A DNA stretch of 64,000 nucleotides from Symsagittifera roscoffensis (Eukaryota; Xenacoelomorpha; Acoela; Convolutidae): the NCBI RefSeq assembly GCF_963678635.1, contig NC_087067.1, positions 14,833,018 through 14,897,017 of the forward strand, read 5' to 3'. Positions within the stretch are counted from its first letter, which is position 1; every line of letters begins with the position of its first letter. Of this stretch, positions 1 to 12,550 are shown one piece after another. The notes below the pieces were generated by a model that was not told the DNA's origin, searched no databases, and was given only the letters and a program-made list of their open reading frames with translations. The position numbers were made by a program, and so were the translations under genes.

Positions 1-777
1 AAATTGGAACAAAGTAAGTTTGTTTGCTGATTCCAAAATGAGGCACAAAATGCTTATTATAAAACTTAATAGTATGGAAAAATGCTTGTCAAGCTATTTT
101 CAGACTATTTATTTGATCTATGAAATATTATGAAATATTATGAGTAGCTTTTTTTTCGTAGCATGCAATTGTATGATAGGCAACCCGCAATGTTAAATGA
201 AAAATGAAACAATATACATAAAACAGTTTTAAATAGACCAAATCCCATGCTTCAATTTGACTTCGAACGATTTCTAAGAAGGGTTAAGCCTCCGCGTGCG
301 TGCATGTTATTAGCACGAAATATATCGCGCGTTGATTGTTCCAAGTTGGCCAAATCGACAATCCTTAAACCCTTATGCTTTACAAAAAATGATCACAAGT
401 GAACCATTTATTTAAATTTGAGCTCAGGACAACAAAGCGTGTCCAAGGATACAAAAACATTTCGTCAAAAACAGGATAGTTAAAATGTCGAAATGTCCTA
501 ATTTGTCTGGAGAGAATAAACCCACCCCAACATAATTATTCCATCTTTTCTTCGAAAACCGGAACAATCGTGAAAAAAATTAAAATAAAAAATTCATAGA
601 CAATATCAAGTAATTAATTTTGCGATACTAAAAAAGTGATTTTGCAAAGTTTTTCTTACAAAAAAATCTTAGCATGGTTCACAGTAGATTGCTTTGTACA
701 AAACATACCACTATTTGAAATTTTGTCAATAGTGATTAAATTAAACTCTCCGATAGGAAAAACTAACTAATGGTTTT
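1..777. other. AT-rich non-coding DNA, no gene seen
   Basis: No convincing reading frame, splice-bounded exon or repeat structure was recognised before the gap. It may be intronic or intergenic. Confidence 0.6.
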
Positions 778-977
778 NNNNNNNNNNNNNNNNNNNNNNN
801 NNNNNNNNNNNNNNNNNNNNNNNNNNNNNNNNNNNNNNNNNNNNNNNNNNNNNNNNNNNNNNNNNNNNNNNNNNNNNNNNNNNNNNNNNNNNNNNNNNNN
901 NNNNNNNNNNNNNNNNNNNNNNNNNNNNNNNNNNNNNNNNNNNNNNNNNNNNNNNNNNNNNNNNNNNNNNNNNNNNN
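778..977. other. Assembly gap (200 N)
   Basis: An unbroken run of exactly 200 undetermined bases. The round length suggests a scaffold gap of arbitrary size, so the distance between the flanking sequences should not be trusted. Confidence 0.98.
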
Positions 978-1029
978 CTTCAGCTTTTCCCGTGACAATT
1001 TTTGTAGGAGTGCAATTTTTTTAGCGTTG

Positions 1030-2060
1030 CTGATTGGTGTTTAAATCTACTATAACAATCTGCCCATTTCGCTGAATCTCCACAAAATTATCAATTTGGT
1101 TTTTGGCAGTGCATCGTAGAAAGGAAAACACCCAAAGTTGCCCAGGTTTGAAATGGAAAGTGATGGCATCAGGTTTCCGCCCAATTGACTGAAGCCTCCG
1201 TTGTCTGCGATCCCATATGTGTATAATCTTTGGTCTTGTTTTTGTTTAGCCTTGTAGCTGACACCTCATTTGTTGTATCAACAAAATCTTCTCTGCCTTC
1301 TGCCGTGTGTTTCCTTGTCTATTCTGCTTCCTGTAAAATTGAGTTGGAATATTTTGGCAAGTCGTTGTCCAGAATTAGGTGACCATTGCTTGTGCCACTG
1401 CTACTTGTTCACCTTGTTGAGGTAGCACTTATTTCCGTTCTGCCCTTTTTCGTTGCTGTTTTCCTGTTTTGCTCGTTTAGCCTAGAGCTCAGCTGCTTCT
1501 TCAGTTTTCTAAATGAGCTTTTGTGGATTGAGAGCATATCGGTGAATTCATCATGAATTTCCAGTTCAAGAGTTGCTAGTAGTTCGTTGTTCCTTTCCTC
1601 GAGAAGTGATAACCTCTCGGATGTCTCTTGTTGTTGTTTTGCGTCTTCCAAATTGTCTTGGTTCAAAGCTTCGGCAAACTCGCTTTTTTTTGCTCCAGGG
1701 TATCCTTGTTCAAAACTTTCATCTTTGCGCGCAAGGCTGCTTCTTGAACTGCTTTAGAAGGCATGTTAGACACGCGTAATGTTGTGTCGTCTGATGTCAC
1801 GTGTCCTAATCAAGTTGTCGTTTGATGTGTACGTCCGTGGATGATGTGTTGCTAAGTTGTATTTGTGGTGCTGTGTAGAACCGTCTGTGTTCAAAATCCT
1901 GGTGTGTTTTTGTATTGCTGTAGTGTTTTAAAGTGCTCCAGATGTGGGTATTGCTCGTTTCCATCTCGTGGGGGGTTGCTCGTATCCAGTTTGTGGGGTT
2001 GCGGGTAAGCGGCTGATTAATGTGTTCCAAATTGAGTTGAGGCAAGTCATTTGGACGCAA
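1030..2060 (-). pseudogene. Eroded coiled-coil / Gln-Asn-rich protein relic
   Basis: Several open stretches on the minus strand follow one another in changing frames. At 2060-1806 there is an 84-codon Asn/Thr/His-rich stretch. At 1666-1409 there is an 85-codon stretch rich in Glu, Lys, Leu and Gln with heptad-like spacing (for example LSLLEERNNELLATLELEI), which looks like a coiled coil. Its natural start seems to lie upstream in another frame (MPSKAVQEAALRAKMKVL, about 1763); a run of eight A (minus strand, about 1685-1692) separates the two frames. A further charged frame lies at about 1215-1030 before a stop. Composition and size would suit a retroelement gag or similar structural protein, but no diagnostic motif (zinc knuckle, protease, RT) is present. 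Function is not assigned. Confidence 0.4.
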
Positions 2061-2690
2061 TATTTTGACTCTAATTATTTTAACTCAGCTAGACGCTAAA
2101 TGCATCCCTTTATAGTATACAATAGCGTGTGGGGGGATTGAAGAAAAAAATTGGCAAAAAAACGTTTAGTCCCCGGAAAAACGGTCTTAACGGAATAATT
2201 CAACGGCTAAGCACTCTTTGTACCCTGTAACGAATCGGCAGTGCAAAAATGGGGCGGGGTAATTAACACAATTTGCATCATGTCACTCTGTTTTTGCATG
2301 CTTGATCATACTCACTCAAGACTAGATTAGACCCATGAAGTCGTCGGAGAATGTGAACAAGTTCCATGTTGGTGACTAGTGGGAACTCTTCGCCAGTCAA
2401 GTTGATGTAGTATTTCCAAACTCCTTTTGGTCATTTTAACTTACACTAAACCTCCTCACTTTCCAACTGTTTGCATAGCGAAAAAAAGAGAGGTCGTAGG
2501 TAAGACAACTTATAAAATAGATAGTATTACATTAACCAATCAGCATTGAGATAAGCAAAACAAACGAACGTAACAAAAGTTCTTAATCATTCTTGCAAAA
2601 AATTGAGTTTCTTATAGACTGGATTATTATTGGTTAATATAGTTTTTGCCATTATTCTGACGATTATGAATGCGCGGCTGCACATACACC

Positions 2691-3093
2691 CAGTAGCGAA
2701 TTTAGGGGGGGGGGGGTGGACGTCTTCCCCCTCAGGGATTCGACCCCCTGCGGACCCAAAGGGTCCCCCTCTGTACTATTTGAGATAACCTTTTTTAAAG
2801 CTGACTGACCTTTAAATTTTTCTAAAGGCGCCTTCGGCGCCAATCTACACTTATTTTGAGGGGGAGCGCCCTCCAAAAAATGCAATTTTTTGGTCAAAAT
2901 TTTCCGAAAAGTGCTTAGAAACGCCTTTTCGGCCTGTTTTTTTTTTACAAATTTGCCTGCGGCGCAGAAAATTTTGTCAAATTGAGGGGTCTTTATAGTG
3001 GTTTGGGAGAGCTCAGAAAATCAATTTGGTCAACCTAAAAAACAAAATTTCAAAGCCGCCCCCCCCCTCGAAAAATTCCTAGATCCGCGCCTG
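2691..3093. mobile_element. hAT-like MITE copy 1, with perfect 8-bp TSD
   Basis: A 403-bp non-coding element with G-runs at one end and C-runs at the other. It begins CAGTAGCGAATTTAGGGG and ends CCTAGATCCGCGCCTG, so the tips are imperfect inverted repeats with CAG...CTG ends. It is flanked by a perfect direct repeat CATACACC (2683-2690 and 3094-3101), which marks insertion with an 8-bp target duplication as in the hAT superfamily. The interior shares blocks such as CCTTCGGCGCCAAT and TTTGCCTGCGGCGCAGAAAA with the copy at 36039-36441. No transposase is encoded. Confidence 0.85.
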
Positions 3094-3135
3094 CATACAC
3101 CCGTCATCAATTAAACAATACAGCCTGCATGCATT

Positions 3136-3927
3136 GGTGGTATATAAACAAACCGAAGTATAAGCCAGCCGAAAATACTTAAGTGTTATATATTAGTTGT
3201 GAAACAATAATGTAACAGTTAGGGAAGTTATGCAAATTCATTCACTTGATGTAACTTTTCGGCTGGCTTTTCAACTTCGCGCATTTTCGGTTAGTATTCA
3301 TTTCTGAGAAGATTTAAGTCCGATTTTTCTCATAAATCCATTTTACATGTTTCATGGTTTTCTAACGCAAAAAAAAATTACAAAAGACACAAAAGATTGT
3401 TCCACAGAATACTCGGCAGAATTTATTTGTTATACAATTTTAAGATTTAAAATTTTCTGCACTAACTTTTTTTTACTGTTTTTTCAAATCGAAGAAAAAT
3501 GATAGAATAGGAAACCAGCACGTATAATTAACTCAGGTGCAAAGAAGTAATTTTTGAGTTTTTTTGAGAATTATATTTTAAATTTTTTATTCGATGTGAA
3601 AAAGTGAGTGCAGAAAAATTTCAATCCTAAAATTGCATAACAAATAATTTCTGCCGAGTATTCCTTGAAACAATTTTTGTGTCTTTAGTAACGATTTTTG
3701 CGATAGCAAACCATGAAACATGCAACATGGTTTTATGAAAAAAAAATCAACTTCAATTTTCTCAGAAAAAAATATCAGAAATTATTCCGTTCTCAGAAAT
3801 AAAAGTTACATCATATTATGAATGAATTTGCATAATTTTCCTAACTGTTAGATAATTGTTTCATCACTATTATATAACACTTACATATTTTCGGCTGGTT
3901 GCTACATCGGCTGGTTTATATACCACC
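3136..3927. mobile_element. Foldback (long inverted repeat) element
   Basis: The two ends of this 792-bp stretch are reverse complements over about 300 bp with substitutions and small indels. The outer tips read GGTGGTATATAAAC on the left and its complement on the right. Shared blocks in order include AAGCCAGCCGAAAATACTTA, the region around AACAGTTAGG, the ATGCAAATTCATTCA block, and an inner block around TACTCGGCAGAA. The centre (about 3475-3590) is A/T-rich spacer. No protein is encoded. It is probably a non-autonomous foldback transposon. Flanking target duplications are not clear. Confidence 0.75.
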
Positions 3928-4149
3928 TGCAAATTTACAAATGCAGTATTCAATAATTTCAAATTTATTCGCATGGCAATTGAGGAGAGTTTATTATGAA
4001 AAAGACCAAAAAAACTATCCTTTCTTGATCAGATCTTCCATGCAGGCGAATTCTGCATATAATTCTGAGGCTGTCCCCCACACTACGTCTATTCGTTTAG
4101 ATGCCACAAACACGCGGTCTGAGAAACAATCAGCCATCTGGCTCACCTA

Positions 4150-7100
4150 AAAAAGATCTTGGAATCAGAAGCGGATTCAGGGAGAGCCCTTTCAGAGAGC
4201 TCCTTTGGTACTTTTTTTCAACATCTAGCTTAGGCCGATAGATAATTTACAACATCTAACTTAGGCCGATCGGTATGAAAAGCTTTCCAAACGCGCCTTG
4301 AAACCCCAATATACTTTGGTATGAACAGACGTCTGCAAAGATCCAATACTTATTAAAAATCCACTCGAGATTTTATGACAGTTTTTTGAGGTTTTTCGAA
4401 GTTGTCCAAGTTTATAGGGTTTTTGTGGCAATATTTTAAAAGCTTACCATATAATCCCTGTTTTTACCAACTTCTCGCGGTATGTAAGCCAACTCTCTTC
4501 GTAAATTTTTAACAATTGACAAAAAAACAAGGATAGCTGGTTGCTGTGCAAGTTACAAAACGTTACGACTATAATTTTAAAAATACCTTGAATGTTTTTT
4601 TTTCATATACTGTTTGTCAAATTAGTGTAGACTTTGTGCTGCTTTTGATGTGGTGAAAGAATCTGAATTAAATCTAAATTTTGAGGTTATTTGAGAATCG
4701 CGTTGAAATAGGCGATTTGGTCGACGGTTTTTGTCAAAAACTGACTAGAAAAAAGAAAAAAGAAACAAAAATCAGAAAAAAATTTTTTTTGCAACTTCTG
4801 AAAAAATGTTTTTTTTTATAAACTTAGAAAATTTTTGATGTTTTTTATCGTAAATAAAGCATCAAAAACTTCAAAATTAATTGTCCATTCAAAATGTTCA
4901 TTTTCATCTTAATTCCCTGGTGCTGCCTAAATTTTCATACAAAGTGATTTCAGTATTGAGACACTATATAAAGCAGGAAGCAGGAATTAACTTAGAATAT
5001 GAGACTTCTTCAAAAAAATCGTTATAAATTATGTTGTAGAAGCAAAAGAGAGATAATGAATAGTTATGAAAAAGTTCAAGCTGAAATATAACCACTTCCT
5101 AATATGCTTTTGCTGTGTCGATCGATTAACTTAGATCATTTCAGTTCTTGCCAAGATCGGTTCAGTACTAGTACAGTTTGATAAGCAGAAATCTGTGATA
5201 TTTGAGAAAAAGAGCTTACTTCTACCAAAATTGTATTTGATTTTTGAGAGTTTTGTCCAATAACAGATGTAGTTTTTGAAATTTTTCTCTGAAATAACCT
5301 TTTTTCAGAATTTGCATTGAATATTTTCAATGACAAAAAAAGGAGGAAAATTAGAATCAAGAACATATTTTTTCGTGAAACTACAAAATTCTGAAAAAAT
5401 ATTAATTTTTTTTTCCAACTTTTTTTCTGCAGAAATATTTTTTTTCTAATTATTTGAAATTTCTTTTGCGAATAAAATATTAGGAAAGAATTTAACTTAA
5501 ATTTCATGGTTTATCCTTCTAATTCAATCCTTGTCGCTTGCTTATTTTTCTGGAAAGTTTCAAATCCAATTTCTCGACATTGATAGAAGTTTCCGAACTA
5601 TTTTTGATGTTGTTTGAATTAGGATTAAAAGGTTCTCAAAGTGAAGCATTTGTGGTAAATTTTTTGGTTGAAAAACAAGAAAAAGCCTGCTCGCTCACTT
5701 TATTCGCTCAAAATTAGGTCAAAAGTCTCGAACCCAAAAATCTCAAAAATTTCAAACCCTTTTTTTCTCAACACTGGGAAATTTTTTTCAAAACGGATTA
5801 AATTTGTTCAAATCACAAATTGTTGTGGTTTATGATTTCGGAAAACAAAGAAAAAAGAATAAAAACAGAAAAAACTAAAACACACCCCGAGTATCAAGTT
5901 CCACCCCTTTTTCAATTTGTTGGAACAATAAAATCTATATGTCTACAAAACGCCAGCCATGGTAAATTATAAACAATAGGGAAAAAAGAAAACTAAGGAG
6001 CTCAGAAAAACTTTCATCATGATCATTTCATCATGAAATTGCATTTTAAGTGTGAAAACGGTCAACAAAAAAGTTAACTAATTTCTAAAATTGTTACCTC
6101 GAGCTTGCAGTTTTTCTGCAGAACAAAAAATGATCGCCACAAAGTAGCTGACTAACTAACAACAGTTTGCAGTTGAGAAAAGAACAAAAATATTCCAAAA
6201 AGTGTCGCCAGATAACAGAAGAAAAATTTGGCAGAGACTACAGAAGAACGTAGTAGCAAAGTGAAAGCAAAACAATACACTAAGAAGTAAGGTTTGCGTG
6301 TCCACATGTTATAGAACAGAAATGATTAGAGCAAAAATGCACATTCTATTTTTCTGCCCTATTTATTTTACTAAAGAGTAATCCAAAAAGTTGTTTTTTG
6401 GTTTTCTAAGCCATTTTTTTATTATCCGGTTTTGATGTCGAAAGACATTATAAGTGTGCAGTAAAATTATTAAATAGGGTATTTAGGTGCTGCGAAAACT
6501 GTACTAAAAATTTCGGAAAACAAAAATTGATTAAACAGCTTCTATCAAAAATGCAAAAAAAAATAAATACTTTTCAAAGTTTAAAAATGAAGTTGAACGA
6601 AAATTTTTTAATTTGCTGGTTGAAAGTTTCAGTCTTCAATAATCCGAGAAATGGCTGTTGAGAAGTGATAGCTTTCAACTTATTGGTTATCAACGAAGAG
6701 CGCCAGCTGATACTTCTTTAGTAAATTACATGTTTTTACTGGCCCATCGTCTGTCTGTACAGAAATTAAATTGAAATTTTTCTTAAAATTTGTTGTTCGT
6801 AGAAAATTGTTCTTTGCCTGCAATTTTTTGCAGAAATTCAATCGACCAAACACAAAAATGTAGGTTTATGTTTCTCCAAAAGCTTGGTAATTAATCAAAT
6901 AGTCGGAGAATCAATGTTGTTTATCACTTAATTCTAAAATCTTTTTCTTGAAAACTTTTTTCATTTGAGCTTATACGTGGCTTAGCGTTTGAGTGTTAAC
7001 TCTTCAAACGGTTTTCTAGATAAAAAATTTTATATAAAACGAGTTATATAAATACTATCTATTCCGACTATTTAATATGAACCTCCAGCTTTTTGTTTAA

Positions 7101-10100
7101 TCTAAAACAGGATCTTAGTGTTTGTACGAAAGAAGTTCTCAAAGAAAAATTAATTCATTTTAATTTAAGCACGAATGATGGCTCAGTAAGCTCATTTAGT
7201 TTGAAGCACTCCTCAGCAGGTGATTGACAAAAAATGTAGCTTTTCGAAACTATAGCATTTAAAAACCAGACGTTAATTTGCTTTTCAAAAGCTACCTTAA
7301 CATTTAAAAAATACAAAAATAAACAGAAAACACTTCAAACAGTTTCGAAAAAAAAAACACTTTGCAAAAACGACGCGAATGTTTTTTTTTCAAAAATTCG
7401 TTTTCATTTTATGTTCCGAATCTTTGTGACCGGAATAGGTTTTTTCCAGTCAAATTTCAATTTTTTTAACTACCCAATTTTGATGAAATTTTTTATATCA
7501 GCCAAAAAGTATTATTGTCCTAAGCTCAATTTGAAAAAGATTTTTTACCTGTGATCTTTTTTCGTGAGTTTACGGGAGTTCAAACATTGCCATTTTGGGA
7601 TAATCAACGAGCGAAAAAACTTAGGCTACTAACGCTTACACGGAGATTTAATCTGTCTTCTAGTTTGTTCCAAATTGGACTGACGCACGCTATTTGATTT
7701 ATTTGATACTTTAATTTGTGCTGAAAACATAATTTTGTACTTAACATAGCATGTAGGATGATTTCCGCAAAACAACTGAAAAAATAGAAAACTTTTTATT
7801 GAAAAGTTATCGGTTTTCATAAAAAGTCCAAAAAGTCAGCACTATTCCATAAATTTTAACAGGCAGTCGAAACGTTCAGTGGTTCACGCTGATGCGGACA
7901 GTCTTGTTATATTTTCTGGCCAAAATAGAATGGTCCCTCTTTTCAATGGAGGTTGTATCATATCAAGGTATTAAAGCAATCTGTTTTTTAATCTTTTTCA
8001 GTTTTTGAATTTGAAAAAAAAACAACACCGTTTTTAAAACTAAACTACTTAGAGTGTTCTGGGTCAATGTTTTTTTTCTTTCCTCTGTTAAATCTGAGTT
8101 TACATTTGGAACTAAATCAACCACATATTATTCTTTTTTCAAAAGCGTACTGTCCTTACTGTTTGACACATAAGCTTTAAGCTTTAAGAAAAATAACATA
8201 ATATCAGAATTTTTAAATTTGTTTGCCATATCTCAAAACCATCTCCCCACAAGCTATGTTAAGTACAAATTGAAATAATTTGGAAACAAAAACTTAAGGC
8301 CAAATAGCTTGACTCATTTTAACGTGGATTAATCTCTAAAATGCTTTGTTTCTCCGCGTACGCGTTTTTAGCTCAAAAAATTTGGCGCTTTAATTGTCCC
8401 AAATTGGCCAATTTGCAATATTCAATCCCGAATACCTTAACACAAAATAACCGTGAAATATCTTTTTGAATATGCGCCCAGAGCCAAAATACCTCTTAAA
8501 TGCTGTAAAAACTCTAGTTAAAATTGTTAGCTAAGCAAAAGTTGCTAGTTAAAAAGTTAAAATTTGTCTCGAGAAAACAATTTAACCGCAGCACACAATA
8601 AATCATCATTTTCTTCAAAAGCAGGGGAACAAAACTTGTAAGACTTCGACTTATTGGAGGAAAATTTTTTGGATTTTATGAAAAAACCCAAAAAATTACC
8701 AAAACAGTTTCAATTTAATAAAGCCTTGCGGAACTTTCCTTAGTCCTAACATGTCATGACTTAGCTCCAAAATGTCCTATTCACCAATTTTTTTAATGGT
8801 ATCACTGATTTTTTTGGAAAATTAATCGAAATTCAGAGACAGTTAAAGCTTTGAAGAAACATACTGGAAACTTTTCAATTGTTATGTAACTTGAGCCCAT
8901 GCAAATTTCACCCCTGACCTCAATTTTTCGAATATATATGGTAAGAATTCAAGAGAAAAAGTAGCGCTACAAAATATAATATGGCGTTTTTTTAGTTTCT
9001 GAGAAAAAAGGTCTTCTATTTTGATACTATTTGTGAAAATCATTCTTCCTTCAACTTTGAAGACATTTAGTTACTGAAAAACTTGAGGAAATGTTTTCTC
9101 AGACTGTAATATACTAGCATGTTGCAAGGCTTTTAAAGATTTCACGATCCTTTTTGGTAAGTTTTTTTTTGTAAATGAAGATTTATTGGCAATTAGTAGG
9201 CCAGCCTGAGCATTAAATATTCAAATAGTGTACAGCGCTTATTTAAATTAACCGGACAATCTGGGTTAAGATTAAACAACAAGTGAAAAGAATAGAAGTT
9301 GCTTAGAACTTCACCAGATTTAATATGATGCAGTTTTTTCTCCGAAATTCGCATTCAAATTTTTACTCAATAAAAGATCATTTTGACTACGTTGAAACTA
9401 ATTTTTACCTGATGAGAAAATTAGAACAAAGAAGTCTTTTAAGTTTTAAGTTATACTTGTGCAAATTGTTTAAATTTTGTTTTAACTAAATATTTTGGGT
9501 TTTATATAATAACTTTCTCATTTCTTGACTATCAAGTAAACATTTCTTCTCTTACATTTCTTCTCTTTTTGGAGAATTAACACATCTAGAACTTCCATGG
9601 CTGTGTAAAAGACTGCTTTTGATGTATATTTCTCATCAATCAACAAAATAGTTTCAGCGTAATTCTTGATTAGTTACAAAAAGCCAAAACGACCGATTTT
9701 TGGGGTAAAAATGTGGTTGAGGATTTAGGAGAAAAAATTGCATCATTTTAAGCAACCTTTGAAATTCTTTTTTCCTTCAATTTTTGTCTAATCTTAACCC
9801 AATTTGACCAAAATGCGTTGGAAATTTCTATTGGTGATCGTTTTGTCCGGATAATTTTAATCAACACTGTAGAATGATAAATAATATCCAAATGAAATTC
9901 GCTTGATAATATTATCTTATCTGCTAGATGAGTAAGACTAAAATTCCTTTTGGAAACATTTTTACGGCGCGTCTGTCAAAATGACGGAATGTCGGAGTCG
10001 TGAGATGCCAGCACCAAAGGAAACCTCTTAATTTTTAGGAGCTCAAAATCCTAAGGAACCGACAAAAACCCTCGAGTCCCTCACCCCCCCCCCCGCCTCC

Positions 10101-10279
10101 ACGCCCTTAAACAATACTAAAGAAAGACAGTTTTTGACAAAAACTTTAAAAATTGATTACAAAAACATAATACAAGAGAAATTTGAATAAAATTTGTTTT
10201 GACTGGGCTAATCACTATTCGATCTACTAATCTGTAATGAAAAGAAACCAAGAGAAACACTTGATATAAAATTATGTCT
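4150..10279. other. Long AT-rich stretch, no gene recognised
   Basis: About 6 kb of AT-rich DNA with many short A and T runs. No reading frame with protein-like composition plus splice sites was found on either strand. A diverged copy of an interspersed repeat lies at about 5650-5960 (listed separately). The stretch lies downstream, on the minus strand, of the GT14 first exon, so it may be that gene's intron. Later GT14 motifs were searched for by eye and not seen. Confidence 0.5.
5650..5960 (+). repeat. Diverged copy of the 'CGACTGAAAG' interspersed repeat
   Basis: Order and wording resemble the copies at 33240, 46920, 50690 and 55380: a segment on TTTCTCAACACTGGGAAATTT, then an AATCACA-like block, then a purine-rich tract with AAACTAAAACACACCCCGAG. 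Divergence is high, so the limits are approximate. Confidence 0.5.
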
Positions 10280-10369
10280 TCAATTGGAGGAAAGCGAATT
10301 CTGAAGGCCTAAAATTGAATCAACAAACTCTGACTCTTTTTTTAGAGAATGCATTAAGGTGAGAATTAC

Positions 10370-10885
10370 CTGAGCTTTGAACTCCTTAGGCGATGAATCG
10401 TCTATATGAAAACAGTAGTAGTTTTGAGGCCTATAAATAATCCGAAACAATTGATCAACTTGTTCAAAATTGTTGTAAATCATGATTCCAAAGGCCAAAG
10501 GAAAGTCGCCGTCATTTTTCGGTTCTGTCACCAAAGGCACACTTTTCTCATTTCTCAGATAAACATCACAAAAGCTGGAATTGCTCGAAAGAGTTCTTGT
10601 ATAGTTGAATGTAAATTTATGCGTTGCCTTTGATAAGTGTTTAGCTGCCGAGTCATTTATTTTCCCATCAAATATCGAAAAGCAAAGATCCGAAAAGTTT
10701 CTTTCGACATAACGTTGAAGATCTGCTGATTCAGTTTCATCAAAAAAGAAAACTTTTGAAAAAAACTTCGTGGATGAATTGGTAATTCTGAAATAACTGA
10801 AGTTGATCTGTCGCGACCAAAAAAATCCGTAAATCGCTAGAGATAACAGCACTACGCAACATAATGATTGCTGTTTGTCGGGCAT
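10370..10885 (-). CDS. First coding exon of a GT14 (core-2 GlcNAc-transferase-like) enzyme
   Basis: The 172 codons read as the start of a type II Golgi membrane enzyme of glycosyltransferase family 14 (Branch domain), which adds beta-1,6-GlcNAc to glycans in the Golgi lumen. From the chosen start (MPDKQQ) there is a short cytosolic tail, then a membrane segment at residues 7-23 (SLCCVVLLSLAIYGFFW), then a stem with several N-glycosylation sequons (NFS, NSS, NDS, NYT). The GT14 signature follows: FGIMIYNNFEQVDQLFRIIY at 132-151 and YYCFHIDD at 156-163. The frame reaches a good donor (CTCAG, then gtaatt) at 10370 and would stop after 30 unrelated codons at 10280 if unspliced. Upstream in-frame ATGs exist at 10975, 10954 and 10927; the chosen one has context ACCATG and sits just before the membrane anchor. 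The downstream catalytic half was not found. The gene may continue past the left edge or be truncated. Confidence 0.75.
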
Positions 10886-12540
10886 GGTCAAAAGCCAAAT
10901 AAATTTTGAGAAAAATGTTGAAGTCATCAATTCTAGAATTTTATTGCAGTTCATTTTTGTAGCAGATATAAACACCAGCTATATATTGCATCGAGAAATT
11001 TTGTGAGTAAATCAAGACAGGCAGTGTCGAGATTTAAACAGGTTTCGAGATGCAAAATAAGCTGTTGCTTGCCTGGTATGCAACACAAGTGAAAAACTAA
11101 AAAATAAGCACTCTCAATTGAAAAAAAATTTCCAGCGTTTTTTGTTCCGCAATATAAGCTGTTGCTCATCAATTTATGAACCACAGGTGAAAACTCAAAA
11201 TACACACACTCATTTGAAAAACAAATTCATGTTAACAAGCTGTTGTTGTTCCGACTTTCGAAGCAAACTTTTGAATATTTATGCTTGGGTGGTTTTTATT
11301 CAATCAATTTTCGGCAATAGAAAATAATTATTTTTAACAATGATATTGACTCTCAAATTTGAAAAGATATCTTGCCTCCGATCAATTTTTGCAAAATTTG
11401 TGAGTTTGAAAATTGCCAGTTTGGCCATGCTCTGGACTAATTATTACGCAGTTTGATTACTTTATCCATATTACTGAAAGTATAACACCAATTTATATGC
11501 GTGGCAATTTATCTTGCACGACAAAACTGTTCAGAATTAAATTAAGGCTAGCTACTTGGTCAAACTAGATTTGTTAGAGCCAATTGTTCACACTTGAATT
11601 TTGATTCTGTCCATAAACAAATAGGGAATCCGCCACATTTTATTGTATTCAGTCAACTTTTGTAGCCTAGAACAATTTTGAACAATTACTTTAAACAAAT
11701 ATAGTATCTTGCTAAAACCCTGATTGTGTTGACTGCCCTTCTATGAAAAAGTCTAGGATTATAATTTTCCACTAAATGTGTAGAAAACTGAAAAAAGTTT
11801 GAGAAAACTTTTCACCACAAGCTATATTAAGTACAAATTGATTTCTCAAACGTTTTTTAACGTAATCGAAACCAGTTTGGCCTTCTCATTTTAAAGTTCG
11901 GCAGGTTACTCAGCCGCTTATAATGCGATTTATAACACCGCTAACATGCAAATTGTATATCGCTCGTTAATTGTCGCAAATTGGTCACATTGACAATTTT
12001 CAGATCCCGATACCTTTTTAACAAGGATCACAAGTAAAAAACACAAAATTAAAAAACGGCTGGTTCAAAAGTCGAAATTCATCTGAAAAAACTCAAGACA
12101 AGCACTAAAATTTTGTCTTTTTCTTCAAAAATTGGAACATTAAGCTTTAACTCAATTATGCATAAAATTTGCAGTAGAAAAGACAGAATTAGAAAAAAAA
12201 TCGAAGCGTTTGTTGCATCCGAAGTTGGATTCCAATTTCTAAATGTACATATGATATGACACAAACAGTTTTTTTATAGTAGTCTTCTGGTCATTTCGAG
12301 AACTTGTGTTGAAAATTAAAGCTGAAAATGTTTTTTTTTGTGTGTTAGATAGTGTTCTACTCCGACAATCCTAAACTGAGCCGGTACGTTGTGTTGCTGC
12401 TTGAAATCAATGATATATTCGGATATATTTGGTTTTTATAAAAAAAATTTGATTTGAATATTTTTTAGATTTTGAAAAACACCTGATACAATGCACTGAA
12501 AACGATTTCAACAGATTTTTTCTGAAAATTATTTGCGATG
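10886..12540. other. Spacer between PLAC8-like gene and GT14 exon
   Basis: AT-rich DNA without a supported exon. It should contain the 3' end of the PLAC8-family transcript and the promoter or 5' UTR of the GT14 gene. A short block (ATAAGCTGTTGCT with flanks) recurs at about 11054 and 11153. Confidence 0.5.
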
Positions 12541-12544
12541 AGAG

Positions 12545-12550
12545 TTTATT
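12545..12550 (-). terminator. Candidate polyadenylation signal (AATAAA)
   Basis: AATAAA on the minus strand about 250 bases after the stop codon of the PLAC8-family gene. The hexamer is common in AT-rich DNA, so this rests on position only. Confidence 0.3.

Noticed and set aside
741-1024. Open frames on both strands through the run of N
   Set aside because: They are created by undetermined bases in the gap.
2664-2897. Minus-strand 77-codon frame
   Set aside because: Reading of MITE copy 1.
5136-5507. 123-codon minus-strand frame
   Set aside because: Composition (Phe, Lys, Ile, Ser, Leu runs) is that of translated A/T-rich repeats; no motif and no splice support.
7629-7820. Minus-strand segment after a good acceptor (LFCGNHPTCYVKY) as the second GT14 exon
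   Set aside because: Phase fits, but the sequence does not resemble the conserved GT14 continuation (no NVxxxSK or WxY block).
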